64,000 bases of DNA from ZYF759 sp046297455. GTDB taxonomy: Bacteria; Pseudomonadota; Alphaproteobacteria; Rhizobiales; Rhizobiaceae. The stretch lies in NCBI GenBank assembly GCA_046297455.1, contig JBKBIT010000002.1, positions 124,001-188,000 on the forward strand, given 5' to 3'. This document shows, piece by piece, positions 1 through 8,459 of this stretch. Position numbers and translations under genes: made by a program. The notes under the pieces were generated by a model. That model made no database searches, was not told where the DNA came from, and worked only from the letters and a program-made list of their open reading frames with translations. Position 1 is the first letter of the stretch. Each line of letters opens with the position of its first letter.

Positions 1-127
1 TGAGCACGTGGAAGTCGCCGTACCATTTGTGCATGTCGACGATCTCAATGGCGACATCGGTGGTCGATACCTGCATCTTGGCGCGGTTGACGGCGATCTC
101 TTGGGCGCTGACAACGTTTTCGCTCAT
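1..127 (-). CDS. aapP: AapP, general L-amino acid ABC transporter ATP-binding protein (N-terminal fragment)
   Basis: Only the first 42 codons are inside the window, and the gene continues past base 1. The visible N-terminus begins MSENVVSAQEIAVNRAKMQV and runs on to IEIVDMHKWYGDFHVL, the usual opening of a polar amino-acid ABC ATPase, where the Y of KWYG stacks on the adenine. The Walker A and B motifs lie outside the window. The ATG at 127 is preceded on the minus strand by AAAGGGGAACGAG, a good ribosome binding site. It is the last gene of aapJQMP, 65 bp after aapM, with a perfect 22-bp palindrome between them. The protein would hydrolyse ATP to drive uptake through AapQ/AapM at the inner membrane. 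Confidence 0.9.
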   Translation of the reverse strand, partial: MSENVVSAQEIAVNRAKMQVSTTDVAIEIVDMHKWYGDFHVL

Positions 128-171
128 CTCGTTCCCCTTTGGCGGTTCCGCCTTGTTGTATCTCGTGGCCC

Positions 172-193
172 GCCCGGCTGCGCGCAGCCGGGC
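172..193 (-). promoter_or_regulatory. Perfect 22-bp palindrome between aapM and aapP
   Basis: GCCCGGCTG-CGCG-CAGCCGGGC is a perfect inverted repeat (9-bp arms, 4-base loop) that touches the aapM stop codon. There is no T-tract, so it is more likely an mRNA-stabilising or processing hairpin inside the aap operon than a terminator. The role is inferred. Confidence 0.55.
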
Positions 194-1350
194 TAGCGTT
201 TGTGCCCGGTATCCAGTCTTCGCTCCATGTAGATGGAATAGCGCGACATGCCGAAGCAGAAGATCCAGAACACCAGGCCGGCGAAGATCAGGCCCGACAT
301 CGGCGTCTGCGGCGAGACCCAGTTGGCGTCGGCGAAGTTCTGCCGCACGATGCCGAGCAGGTCGAACATGCCGATGATGTAGACCAGGCTGGTGTCCTTG
401 AAGAGGCCGATGAAGGTGTTGACGATGCCGGGGATGACCAGCTTCATCGCCTGCGGCATGACGATGAAGCTCATCGACTGCCAGTAGCCGAGGCCAAGCG
501 AGGACGCGCCCTCATACTGCCCCTTCGGTATTGCCTGCAGACCGCCGCGGATCACTTCCGCCATATAGGCAGAGGCAAACAGCGACACGCCGATCAGCGC
601 GCGCAGGAAGCGGTCGAAGGTCATGCCGGCCGGCATGAAGAGCGGCAGCATGACGCTGGCCATGAACAGCACCGTCACCAGCGGCACGCCGCGCACGGTC
701 TCGATGAAGATGACGCAGATCATCTTGACGACCGGCATCTTCGATCGTCGTCCGAGCGCCAGCAAGATGCCCATCGGCAGCGAGATGCTGATGCCCACGA
801 AAGACAGCACCATGGTGACCAGCAGGCCGCCCCACAGCGTCGTCGACACGAATGACAGTCCGAACCAGCCACCGACCAGCAGGAAATAGGCGACAATCGG
901 GAAGACGATGAAGAAGGCCAGCGCGTTCCACAGCTTGTACGGCACGCGCGGGATCAGCAGCGGCACCAGCAGCGCCACGAACATCACCGCCGTCAGGTCC
1001 ACGCGCCAGCGTTCGAAGACCGGGTAGCGGCCATACATGAACTGCGAGAACTTGGCATTGACGAAGGCCCAGCAGGCACCCGACCAGCCGTCGGGCTGGA
1101 TGCCGCCCTGGGCAACGGTAGCGCAGACGGAGCGGTCAGGCCCCGTCCAGACCGCGTCGATCAGCGCCCAGCGGATGACCGGCGGCAGGAAATAGGCGAC
1201 GAACAACAGGCCGATCAGCGTCAGTACAGTGTCGAGCGGCGTGGCGAAGAGATTGGTTCTCAGCCACCGAACCAGCCCCCGCTCGCGCGCCGGCGCGGCG
1301 CGCGCGTTGATCATCTCGGTACGCACATAAGAGAGGTCGTGTTCCTGCAT
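193..1350 (-). CDS. aapM: AapM, general L-amino acid ABC transporter permease
   Basis: Inner-membrane permease of 385 residues, one half of the AapQ-AapM channel. It is longer than HisM/GlnP-type permeases because of an N-terminal extension with extra membrane helices (about residues 38-58, 118-135 and 140-165) and a periplasmic loop of about 60 residues (IDAVWTGPDRSVCATVAQGG region), as is typical of AapM. The binding-protein-dependent transport domain spans about residues 175-375. The EAA-loop signature EGASSLGLGYWQSMSFIVMP, which contacts the ATPase, lies near residues 297-316. The gene starts 3 bp after the aapQ stop, so the two are translationally linked. The N-terminal cytoplasmic segment contains a RAAPARERG stretch typical of the family. 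Confidence 0.95.
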   Translation of the reverse strand: MQEHDLSYVRTEMINARAAPARERGLVRWLRTNLFATPLDTVLTLIGLLFVAYFLPPVIRWALIDAVWTGPDRSVCATVAQGGIQPDGWSGACWAFVNAKFSQFMYGRYPVFERWRVDLTAVMFVALLVPLLIPRVPYKLWNALAFFIVFPIVAYFLLVGGWFGLSFVSTTLWGGLLVTMVLSFVGISISLPMGILLALGRRSKMPVVKMICVIFIETVRGVPLVTVLFMASVMLPLFMPAGMTFDRFLRALIGVSLFASAYMAEVIRGGLQAIPKGQYEGASSLGLGYWQSMSFIVMPQAMKLVIPGIVNTFIGLFKDTSLVYIIGMFDLLGIVRQNFADANWVSPQTPMSGLIFAGLVFWIFCFGMSRYSIYMERRLDTGHKR

Positions 1351-1353
1351 GGC

Positions 1354-2562
1354 CTACCTCTCCACCAGCGCCATCTTGGCGTTGTACCAGTTCATGAAGG
1401 CCGAGGTGGCCAGGCTGAGCCCCAGATAGATCAACATCCAGATCGCCACGACCTCGATTGCCTGACCCGTCTGGTTCATCGTCGTCTGGCCGATCTGCAC
1501 AAGGTCGGCATAGCCGATGAAGACGGCCAGCGAGGAGTTCTTGGTGAGGTTGAGATATTGGCTGGTCAGCGGTGGAATGATGATGCGCAGCGCCTGCGGG
1601 ATGACCACCAGCCGCAAGGTGAGGCCAGGCTGGAGCCCCAGCGAGTAGGACGCTTCCGTCTGCCCCCGGCTGACGCCCAGAATGCCGGCGCGCACGATCT
1701 CCGCAATGAAGGATGCCGTGTAGAAGGACAGCGCCAGATAGAGCGACAGGAACTCGGGCGCGACCTGGAGACCGCCCTGCAGGTTGAAGGCGCCCAGCAC
1801 CGGCGTGTCGAAGGTCAGCGGCATGCCGGTAACGAAATAGGCCAGCAGCGGCAGGCCGACGATCAGCGCCACCGCAGTGCGCAGCACCGGAAAGCGCTGT
1901 CCGGTTGCCATCTGGCGCTGGTAGGCCTTGCGGGCCACGAACCAGCTCAGCACGATGCCGACGATCAGACCTACCGCGATCAGCCACGCCCCGTCGCCCC
2001 AGACGGCCATCGGCATGAAGAAGCCGCGATTGTTGAGGAAGGTCGACAGCGGCAATTCGTAGCTGTCGCGCGGTCCCGGCAGCACCGACAGCACGCCGAG
2101 ATACCAGAAGAAGATGACGAGCAGCGGCGGCAGATTGCGGAACACCTCGACATAGACCGTGCAGATCCTGGCAATCAGCCAGTTGCGCGACAGGCGGCCG
2201 ACGCCGATCAGGAAGCCGAGGATCGTGGCGGTGAAGATGCCGACGATGGCCACGAGAACGGTATTGAGCAGGCCGACCAGGAGCGCTCGTCCGAAGGTCG
2301 AGTCCGCGGAGTAGTCGATCAGCGACTGGCTGACGTCGAAACCGGCGCGGCCACCCAGGAACCCGAAACCGGACGAGATATTGGCTCGCCGGAGGTTCTC
2401 GGTCGTGTTGCCGATGATCCAGTAGACGAAGGCGATCAGCGCCGCAGCGACGAGCACCTGGTAGATGATGCCGCGGATTTTCGGATCGTTGATCCAGGAT
2501 GCACGCGCGGGTTCGGTTGTGCGAGGCGGTTCACTGCCACGCAGGCTGGTTTCGGTCGCCAT
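1354..2562 (-). CDS. aapQ: AapQ, general L-amino acid ABC transporter permease
   Basis: Inner-membrane permease of 402 residues that pairs with AapM. The N-terminal helix (about residues 35-52, VLVAAALIAFVYWIIGN) is followed by a periplasmic segment, then the transport permease domain begins with RALLVGLLNTVLVAIVGIF. The conserved motif EVFRNLPPLLVIFFWY is clear. The EAA loop reads EASYSLGLQPGLTLRLVVIP. Between about residues 165 and 240 sits the periplasmic and membrane insertion seen in AapQ but not in HisQ. It lies between aapJ (70 bp upstream) and aapM (3 bp downstream). Confidence 0.95.
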   Translation of the reverse strand: MATETSLRGSEPPRTTEPARASWINDPKIRGIIYQVLVAAALIAFVYWIIGNTTENLRRANISSGFGFLGGRAGFDVSQSLIDYSADSTFGRALLVGLLNTVLVAIVGIFTATILGFLIGVGRLSRNWLIARICTVYVEVFRNLPPLLVIFFWYLGVLSVLPGPRDSYELPLSTFLNNRGFFMPMAVWGDGAWLIAVGLIVGIVLSWFVARKAYQRQMATGQRFPVLRTAVALIVGLPLLAYFVTGMPLTFDTPVLGAFNLQGGLQVAPEFLSLYLALSFYTASFIAEIVRAGILGVSRGQTEASYSLGLQPGLTLRLVVIPQALRIIIPPLTSQYLNLTKNSSLAVFIGYADLVQIGQTTMNQTGQAIEVVAIWMLIYLGLSLATSAFMNWYNAKMALVER

Positions 2563-2592
2563 GACCCCTCCTTGTCCCCGACAAGAGGAAAG

Positions 2593-2617
2593 CGGGAGGC
2601 GGACGAACCGCCTCCCG
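2593..2617 (-). promoter_or_regulatory. Intercistronic hairpin between aapJ and aapQ
   Basis: CGGGAGGCGG-acgaa-CCGCCTCCCG has ten perfect base pairs around a 5-base loop, lying after the aapJ stop and before the aapQ start. Such hairpins downstream of periplasmic binding-protein genes commonly protect the upstream message and partly reduce read-through, giving more binding protein than permease. That role is inferred. The hairpin is directly visible. Confidence 0.65.
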
Positions 2618-2632
2618 AGTACCGCGCTGCGA

Positions 2633-3652
2633 TCAGCGCAGCGGAGGAGCGTACATCAGGCCGCCATCGGTCCACTGAGCGTTGAGACCGCGCGGCACGC
2701 CGATCGGCGTCAGGTGACGGTCGAAGACCTCGCCGTAATTGCCGACTTCACGAACGATGTTGACGACCCACTCATTGTCGAGGCCGAGGCCGGCGCCGAT
2801 CGTGGACTCCGCTTCCTGGCCGAGGATGCGGCGGATTTCCGGATTGTCGGAAGCCATCATCTCTTCGAGATTGTCCTGCGTGATGCCGGACTCCTCGGCC
2901 TGGATCATGGCGAACAGGGTCCACTTGACGATGTTGAACCACTCGTCGTCACCCTGGCGGACTGCCGGGCCAAGCGGCTCCTTGGAGATGACCTCTGGCA
3001 GGACCACGTGATCGTCCGGGTTGGCGAGCGTCAGGCGCAGCGCGATCAGGCCGGACTGGTCGGTCGTGTAGGCGTCGCAACGGCCGGCTTCGTAAGCGGC
3101 GTTGGTCTCGTCGAAGCCCTGGAAGACAACCGGGTTGTATTCCATGTTGTTGGCCCGGAAATAGTCGGCCAGGTTGAGCTCGGTGGTGGTGCCGGTCTGC
3201 ACGCAGATCGCCGCGCCCGAAAGCTGCAGGGCGGAATTGATGCCCGGCAGGTTGGCGGCGTTGATCATGAAGCCCTGGCCGTCATAGTAGTTGACGCCGG
3301 CAAAGTTGAAGCCGAGCGAGGTATCGCGGCTGAGCGTCCAGGTCGTGTTGCGCGACAACATGTCGATTTCGCCCGACTGCAGCGCCGTAAAGCGTTCCGT
3401 CGCATTGGTCGGCGTGAATTCGACAGCACCGCCATCGCCGAAGACCGCGGCAGCAACCGCGCGGCAGAGGTCGACGTCGAAGCCTTCCCACTCGCCATCG
3501 TCGTTGGGCGCAGCGAAGCCGATCAGTCCGGTGTGGACACCGCACTGGACGAAGCCTTTCGCGCGGACTTCCTCAAGCGTCGAAGCCGACGCACCCGAGG
3601 CGACCAGCGCGAGCGCCGCAGAGCCCAAAATTCCCTTGATGACAGTCTTCAT
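2633..3652 (-). CDS. aapJ: AapJ, general L-amino acid ABC transporter periplasmic binding protein
   Basis: Soluble periplasmic receptor of the aap system, 339 residues from the chosen start. The N-terminus MKTVIKGILGSAALALVASG ASAS is a type I signal peptide cleaved near ASA/STLEEVRAKG. The SBP_bac_3 fold begins with VRAKGFVQCGVHTGLIGFAA. Further family features are GFDVDLCRAVAAAVFGD, QSGEIDMLSRNTTWTLSRDT and CVQTGTTTELNLADYF. The start at 3652 is preferred over an in-frame ATG nine codons upstream because it has AGGGGAAATGGT just before it and begins directly with the signal peptide. First gene of the operon. The roughly 200 bp upstream is AT-richer and contains a minus-strand TTGACC (3817-3812) that could be a -35 element. 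Confidence 0.95.
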   Translation of the reverse strand: MKTVIKGILGSAALALVASGASASTLEEVRAKGFVQCGVHTGLIGFAAPNDDGEWEGFDVDLCRAVAAAVFGDGGAVEFTPTNATERFTALQSGEIDMLSRNTTWTLSRDTSLGFNFAGVNYYDGQGFMINAANLPGINSALQLSGAAICVQTGTTTELNLADYFRANNMEYNPVVFQGFDETNAAYEAGRCDAYTTDQSGLIALRLTLANPDDHVVLPEVISKEPLGPAVRQGDDEWFNIVKWTLFAMIQAEESGITQDNLEEMMASDNPEIRRILGQEAESTIGAGLGLDNEWVVNIVREVGNYGEVFDRHLTPIGVPRGLNAQWTDGGLMYAPPLR

Positions 3653-3859
3653 ACCATTTCCCCTGTTTTTGTTGGGCACACTTACACGCGCTGCCCTGTC
3701 GTTGTTGTGTCGTTGGGATGGCTTTGCCGCGCTCGGATCTCCCGATCACTGACGGAGACCGACAAGCCGTCGCCCCAAAACACCAGGCATCGAAGGCGAT
3801 ATTTTCCGATTGGTCAAGCGGGAATAATTCTTCGACGCGACATTGCTTCGCAACCGCAT

Positions 3860-4693
3860 TCAGCCCCCGACGCCAGGCCTTCGCCAGGCGGACGCGTGGC
3901 GCAATTCGGGCAGGAGTCTGCCGCTCCGAGGTGTGAAGGCCGCCTTCCGCACGGCCAGCCAGCGGGCAAGCCACAATGTGGCGAGCAGGCCCAGCCCGTA
4001 ACCGGCCACCACATCGCTGGGATAATGGGCACCTGCAGGCACCCGCGACATGGCCACGGCAAACAGCCACGCGCTCCATGCCGGCCACCAGCGCGGGAAC
4101 CACAGGATCAGGATCATGGCGACCGCGCCGCAGGTTGTCGAATGGCCGGACGGGAAGCTCAGATTCGCATAGGCCGTCGAAAAGGGCTGGAACTGGAAGA
4201 TGCCGCCGTCTTCGAAAAGGATCGGGCGTCCACGCCCGACGAACAGCTTGATGACATTGGCGAGGATCCCGGTCGCCGCCACCGCGGCAAAGGCAAAACC
4301 CGCCTGGGCGAAGATGAAGGCCAGCTGCGCCCGCACGCACGGCACGCGCGCGCGCCAGTTCAAGCCCGCCAATCCCAGGACCACGATCAGACTCGGCACC
4401 AGATACCATTCGGATTTGCCGATATCGGTGATGGCACGCATCGTGGCGTGCAGGAGGCCGGGCGCCTGCCGGGCATGCTGCAGGGCAAAGGCGTCGAACA
4501 GCGTCAGCACGACGGCGAGCGCGAAAAAGGCAACGGCCATGCGCGTCATCGGCTCCGACCAGACCGGTTCGCCTGCGAACGCGCGCCGACGCCACGGCGC
4601 CATCAGATAGGCACGCATGGCATCGGCAAAACGCACCCCGAGCGCCTCGCGATTCAACGGTGCGGCTTTCTTTTCGTCTGCTCCGCCGACCAT
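3860..4693 (-). CDS. PAP2-family membrane phosphatase
   Basis: Integral membrane phosphatase of 277 residues. All three PAP2 signature motifs are present: KLFVGRGRP (K-x6-RP), PSGHS, and SRVPAGAHYPSDVVAG (SR-x5-H-x3-D) with its catalytic histidine. About six membrane helices are apparent. Family members dephosphorylate phosphatidic acid, undecaprenyl pyrophosphate or lipid A, and the substrate cannot be told here. It is divergent from metC and lies upstream of aapJ on the same strand with a 207-bp gap, so it probably is not part of the aap operon. The C-terminal 20 residues are basic and not conserved. Confidence 0.85.
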   Translation of the reverse strand: MVGGADEKKAAPLNREALGVRFADAMRAYLMAPWRRRAFAGEPVWSEPMTRMAVAFFALAVVLTLFDAFALQHARQAPGLLHATMRAITDIGKSEWYLVPSLIVVLGLAGLNWRARVPCVRAQLAFIFAQAGFAFAAVAATGILANVIKLFVGRGRPILFEDGGIFQFQPFSTAYANLSFPSGHSTTCGAVAMILILWFPRWWPAWSAWLFAVAMSRVPAGAHYPSDVVAGYGLGLLATLWLARWLAVRKAAFTPRSGRLLPELRHASAWRRPGVGG

Positions 4694-4797
4694 CGCCGCC
4701 TACGTCGCCCCTGCCCCTGCCGTCGCTGCCTTGAGCTTGCCTCTTGATGTCGCGCTGACTAAGGCTGAGTACACAACCGAGCACGGACGGACCGCTT

Positions 4798-5976
4798 ATG
4801 AAGAGTGACATGAGAAAACACAAGGGAATCAACACGCGGCTTGCCCATTCGGGCTACGATCCGCGCGACTTCCACGGTTTCGTGAATCCCCCCGTCGTCC
4901 ATGCCTCGACTGTGCTCTTCCCCGACGCCCACACAATGGCCACGCGCAGCCAGAAATATGTCTATGGCACGCGCGGAACGCCTACCAGCGACGCCCTTGC
5001 TGCCGCGATCGACGCGTTGGAAGGGTCCGCCGGCACCATCGTCGTGCCGTCCGGCCTGGCGGCGGTGACCATCCCGCTGCTGGCCTTCCTGTCGGCTGGC
5101 GATCATGTGCTGATCGTCGATTCGGTCTATCACCCGACACGCCATTTCGCCGAGACCATGCTCAAGCGTCTGGGGGTCGGGGTGGACTACTACGATCCGC
5201 ATGTCGGGGCAGGAATCGCGGAACTGATGAAGCCGCAAACGCGGGTCGTGTTCACCGAATCGCCCGGGTCGAACACATTCGAGATGCAGGACATCCCCGC
5301 CGTCGCCAGTGCAGCCAAGGCACGCGGCGCGGTGGTGATGATGGACAACACCTGGGCCACGCCCGTCCATTTCCGTCCGCTGGAACACGGCGTCGACATC
5401 TCGATCCACGCCGCCACCAAATATCCGGCTGGCCATTCCGACGTGCTTTTAGGCACGGTGTCGGCCAACGAGGCAACCTGGGGCCGGCTGCACGACACCC
5501 ACATCGCGATGGGCTGCTGCGCGGCGCCCGACGACGTCTATCAGGTGCTGCGCGGTCTGCGCACCATGGGGCTCCGGCTGGACCGGCACGAAAAAAGCGC
5601 CCTCGAACTGGCCCGATGGCTGGAAAGTCGGCCGGAAGTCTCCCGCGTCCTGCATCCCGGTCTCGAAAGCCACCCCGGCCACGCCATCTGGAAACGCGAT
5701 TTTTCGGGCGCCACCGGTATCTTCTCGATCGTCTTGAAGGGCGGCGACACGGCCGCGGCGCATGCGTTCCTCGATGCGCTGGAGATTTTCGGTCTGGGCT
5801 ATTCCTGGGGCGGCTACGAGAGTCTTGCCGTACATGCCAATCTCGACGACCGCACGGTCGCGGCGGCACCGTCCGAAGGTCCCGTCATGCGTCTGCAGAT
5901 CGGGCTGGAGGATGTCGAGGACCTCAAGGCCGATCTGGAGCGCGCCCTGGAAGCGGCAGGGGCGGCCACCGGCTGA
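4798..5976 (+). CDS. metC: Cystathionine beta-lyase (Cys/Met metabolism PLP enzyme)
   Basis: Cytoplasmic PLP enzyme of 392 residues that cleaves cystathionine to homocysteine, pyruvate and ammonia. The Schiff-base lysine is K208 in HAATKYPAGHSD. Other family features are YGTRGTPTSDAL, the cofactor-binding region VVPSGLAAVTIPLLAFL, MMDNTWATP, and SWGGYESL near the C-terminus. The MetC-type motif GYSWGGYES argues for beta-lyase rather than gamma-synthase. Two starts are possible (4798 or 4810). The second has GAAGAG at good spacing, so the protein may be four residues shorter. Its position beside the aap genes matches what is known for Rhizobium leguminosarum. Confidence 0.92.
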   Translation: MKSDMRKHKGINTRLAHSGYDPRDFHGFVNPPVVHASTVLFPDAHTMATRSQKYVYGTRGTPTSDALAAAIDALEGSAGTIVVPSGLAAVTIPLLAFLSAGDHVLIVDSVYHPTRHFAETMLKRLGVGVDYYDPHVGAGIAELMKPQTRVVFTESPGSNTFEMQDIPAVASAAKARGAVVMMDNTWATPVHFRPLEHGVDISIHAATKYPAGHSDVLLGTVSANEATWGRLHDTHIAMGCCAAPDDVYQVLRGLRTMGLRLDRHEKSALELARWLESRPEVSRVLHPGLESHPGHAIWKRDFSGATGIFSIVLKGGDTAAAHAFLDALEIFGLGYSWGGYESLAVHANLDDRTVAAAPSEGPVMRLQIGLEDVEDLKADLERALEAAGAATG

Positions 5977-6337
5977 CCCTTTTTGGCGCATCCGGCTTGG
6001 GCCTCGTCGCCTATCTGCTCGTCCTGCCTGCTGATCAGATACCTGCCGGGACGGCTTGCCGGTCTGTCGCATGGCTGGCGGCAAACCGGGCTGTCGGTAC
6101 TTCCCGTCTGATCAGCCAGGGCTCCCGGCCCCCGCCAACCATCTGAAAACGCACGATCGTCCAGGGTCGACGCGCCCGCGACGCGCTGCGTACGGGCAAG
6201 CGCGCCATAACGTTTTTGTGAGACGGGGAACGAGCACCGCGACTGTTTGTTGTGTACCTAGTCGCGACCTTGAGCAGTCTAATTCAAAATAATTGCTCAG
6301 CATCTGCTGGTCGCGCCAATAACAAAACGAGGATTTT
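5977..6337. other. Intergenic region, no gene; candidate operator at 6271-6299
   Basis: This 361-bp gap holds no credible gene on either strand. Its right half becomes AT-rich and probably holds the promoter of the secreted protein at 6338. The only structure seen is an inverted repeat TGAGCA-N17-TGCTCA (6271-6276 and 6294-6299), which could be an operator. That reading is weak. Confidence 0.4.
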
Positions 6338-6706
6338 ATGTTTAACAAGATGACTGTACTTGCCGCAATCCTGTCTGTCGGTGCCGCTGGACATGCACTG
6401 GCACAAGAGTCGGGAGCACCGGCCGCTGGCATCGACGCGGCAGCAAGCCAGGGCAACTATCCGCATCAGGTCGCATCGGAAGAAGAGCGCGCCTTCTATG
6501 ATGAGCGTGGACCGATCCTGGGCGGTTTCTTCATGGATGAGACGATGGCTGAACTGCGGCCGGAAGCTGACATCCAGGAATCGTTCGCAGCCCTTGATGC
6601 AGATGAACAGGCCGCGATCAGGGCCGACTGCGACCGTGTTGAAGAGACGCGCGGTTCGTTCGGAACGACTTCAAGGACACTTTGCAGCCAGATCGGCGAA
6701 CTCTAA
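6338..6706 (+). CDS. Small secreted protein of unknown function
   Basis: A 122-residue protein. MFNKMTVLAAILSVGAAGHA LA is a clear signal peptide with predicted cleavage after ALA, leaving a roughly 100-residue acidic periplasmic protein. The core reads FFMDETMAELRPEADIQ followed by AALDADEQAAIRADCDR and a second cysteine in RTLCSQIGEL, so the two cysteines could form a disulphide. I recall similar short exported proteins in other Hyphomicrobiales, but no function is known to me. CGAGGA lies 6 bases before the ATG. It is a single-gene unit ending in a strong hairpin. Confidence 0.75.
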   Translation: MFNKMTVLAAILSVGAAGHALAQESGAPAAGIDAAASQGNYPHQVASEEERAFYDERGPILGGFFMDETMAELRPEADIQESFAALDADEQAAIRADCDRVEETRGSFGTTSRTLCSQIGEL

Positions 6707-6719
6707 GGTTTGGCTAGTC

Positions 6720-6752
6720 CCCGGCATCAGGGTCGCGCACCCTGGTGCCGGG
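6720..6752 (+). terminator. Strong hairpin after the small secreted protein
   Basis: CCCGGCATCAGGGT and ACCCTGGTGCCGGG form a 14-bp stem (one G-U pair) around a 5-base loop, 14 bp after the stop codon. The following tract, aggcaTTT, is poor in T, so this is a probable but imperfect intrinsic terminator. Confidence 0.6.
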
Positions 6753-7071
6753 AGGCATTTCCCGGTCATGCCGCAGAGCTGACCCCGTTGCACCATGGCC
6801 GGTTGCGTTGAGCGAACCGGCTCGCCGCCTTCTTCAGGCGCATACAAATCCCCCCATCAGCTTATTCCTCTTCAGTCTGGGTGCCTGCCCCTGCGGGACA
6901 GACCCACGCCTGCCCGTTCCAGCACACTTCTTGACGTAAGGTCCGCTGGAAACGGATACGAATCTGTATGCTGCTGCGCGCCGCTGCATGCCGTTTGTTC
7001 GGTTTTTCTTGCTGGACGGGCTTGCGCGCGGGCCGGTGGAACCCTATACGCGGCAAGGCCTTATGGTCGTT
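6753..7071. other. Intergenic region upstream of tRNA-Pro
   Basis: Just over 300 bp with no supportable gene. It should contain the tRNA-Pro promoter, but I see no convincing -35/-10 pair. Confidence 0.5.
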
Positions 7072-7148
<77 letters not shown>

Positions 7149-7171
7149 TTCGCCGAGGAGATGAAGTCGCG

Positions 7172-7477
7172 ATGACTGCCCGCATCTACAGCCCGACAAG
7201 GACCGCCATGCAATCCGGCCCCGCTCGCACCGGCCAATGGGTGCTTGAATTCGAACCCTCTCAGCCTCGCCGCATCGAGCCGCTGATGGGTTACACGTCG
7301 TCCGGCGACATGAAGCGTCAGGTTCGGTTGCGTTTCGACACCGAGGAAGCCGCGATTGCCTATGCCGAGAAGAACGGCATTGCCTACCGGGTCGAAAAGC
7401 CCAAGCAGACCAAGCGTCGCCAGATTTCCTATGCGGAGAATTTCCGCTTTGACCGCAAGATGCCCTGGACGCATTGA
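7172..7477 (+). CDS. NADH:ubiquinone oxidoreductase accessory subunit (NDUFS4/ETC_C1 family)
   Basis: A 101-residue soluble protein of the family of the eukaryotic 18-kDa complex I subunit NDUFS4, which in alphaproteobacteria is a supernumerary subunit encoded away from the nuo operon. The family pattern is clear: ARIYSPTRTAMQSG at the start, WVLEFEP, PLMGYTSSGDM, then RLRFDTEEAAIAYAEKNG and a basic C-terminus ending NFRFDRKMPWTH. It likely docks on the peripheral arm of complex I near the NADH module. It lies between two tRNA genes, a placement I recall from related genomes. Confidence 0.9.
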   Translation: MTARIYSPTRTAMQSGPARTGQWVLEFEPSQPRRIEPLMGYTSSGDMKRQVRLRFDTEEAAIAYAEKNGIAYRVEKPKQTKRRQISYAENFRFDRKMPWTH

Positions 7478-7497
7478 CGGCGCGTCTGCGTCGGGAC

Positions 7498-7574
7498 GGT
7501 CCCGTAGCTCAGTTGGATAGAGCACCGGCCTTCTAAGCCGATGGTCGCAGGTTCGAATCCTGCCGGGATCGCCA
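7498..7574 (+). tRNA. tRNA-Arg (anticodon TCT)
   Basis: A 77-base cloverleaf with encoded CCA. Acceptor strand GGTCCCG pairs with CGGGATC (one G-T wobble), discriminator G. The D arm is GCTC...GAGC and the T arm GCAGG-TTCGAAT-CCTGC. The anticodon loop CTTCTAA gives TCT, reading AGA/AGG. The outermost anticodon-stem pair (27-43) is a C-A mismatch. Confidence 0.95.
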
Positions 7575-7664
7575 TTTCTGGCGCCGCTTTTCCACTTGTT
7601 GCCTGATACAGTTGCACCCCGAAGACATCGCCAAGCTAGCGGCAATTCTCCTCATCAGTGCGGA

Positions 7665-8459
7665 TCAGGGCCGGCCCTGGGCCAGAATGTCCTCGGCCAG
7701 CGCGATCGCGGTGCGCCGGTCAACCTCGTCGGCGAGCGCGAAGGCTTCTTCCTGCATCTGCCGGATCCATGCCTGATCGGAAGATGGCGCACGGTGCAGC
7801 GCGGCCGTCATCATCGCAAGCCCGCGAACACCCCTGCCCGACTGGAACAGCAGATTGCCGAGCGTCGCCTGCGCGCCGGCATGGCCCTTTTCGGCCGAAA
7901 GCTGCAGCCAGCGCGCAGCCTGCTGCACATTGGCCTTGAAGCCGTAATTGCCGAGGAACATGCGGCCGATCTCGAACTGCGCGGCCGGATGGCCATAGAT
8001 GGCAGCAGCGCGCATGAAATAGTCCTGCGCCATCGTCGGATTGGCCTGAACGGGACTGTTGGGGATGCCGTAGAGAAGATAGCCGCCAAGCGCCACCAGG
8101 GCGTCCGACAGATAGGGCTCGTCAGGGCTGCCAGGCTCGACATCCTGCTGCACGATCTCCTGGAAGAACCTGAAGGCTTCGTACTCGTCGCGCTTCACGC
8201 CGTCGCCATCGGCATACATGCGTGCCAGCTTCCAGCGTGCGCCCAACTGGCCGTTCGCCGCCGCGTAGCGATAGGCCTCGATCGCCTGGTCCTTGTCGCC
8301 ACTCTGATAGGCCGTGAATCCGAAACGGAACACCGCCCAGGGCGAGTCCCTGCCTTCGGAGAACCCGTCCCCGGCAAAAGCCGGTAGAGCGGAAAAAGAG
8401 CCGACCAGCATCACACCGGCGGCAACCAGCCCTGCCCGGATCCTCTCAGCCAGCGACAT
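7665..8459 (-). CDS. exoR: ExoR-like periplasmic Sel1-repeat regulator
   Basis: A 264-residue exported Sel1/TPR-type repeat protein. A signal peptide (about residues 1-29, ending LPAFAG) is followed by helical repeats, including GARWKLARMYADGDGV, LLYGIPNSPVQANP, HPAAQFEIGRMFLGN and AARWLQLSAEKGHAGAQA. The repeat order, the IPNS element and the length match my recollection of Sinorhizobium meliloti ExoR (about 268 residues). ExoR binds the sensor ExoS in the periplasm and holds the ExoS-ChvI system off until it is proteolysed, controlling exopolysaccharide, motility and acid response. It lies downstream of valS on the same strand, 336 bp away. A generic Sel1 protein is the alternative. Confidence 0.78.
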   Translation of the reverse strand: MSLAERIRAGLVAAGVMLVGSFSALPAFAGDGFSEGRDSPWAVFRFGFTAYQSGDKDQAIEAYRYAAANGQLGARWKLARMYADGDGVKRDEYEAFRFFQEIVQQDVEPGSPDEPYLSDALVALGGYLLYGIPNSPVQANPTMAQDYFMRAAAIYGHPAAQFEIGRMFLGNYGFKANVQQAARWLQLSAEKGHAGAQATLGNLLFQSGRGVRGLAMMTAALHRAPSSDQAWIRQMQEEAFALADEVDRRTAIALAEDILAQGRP

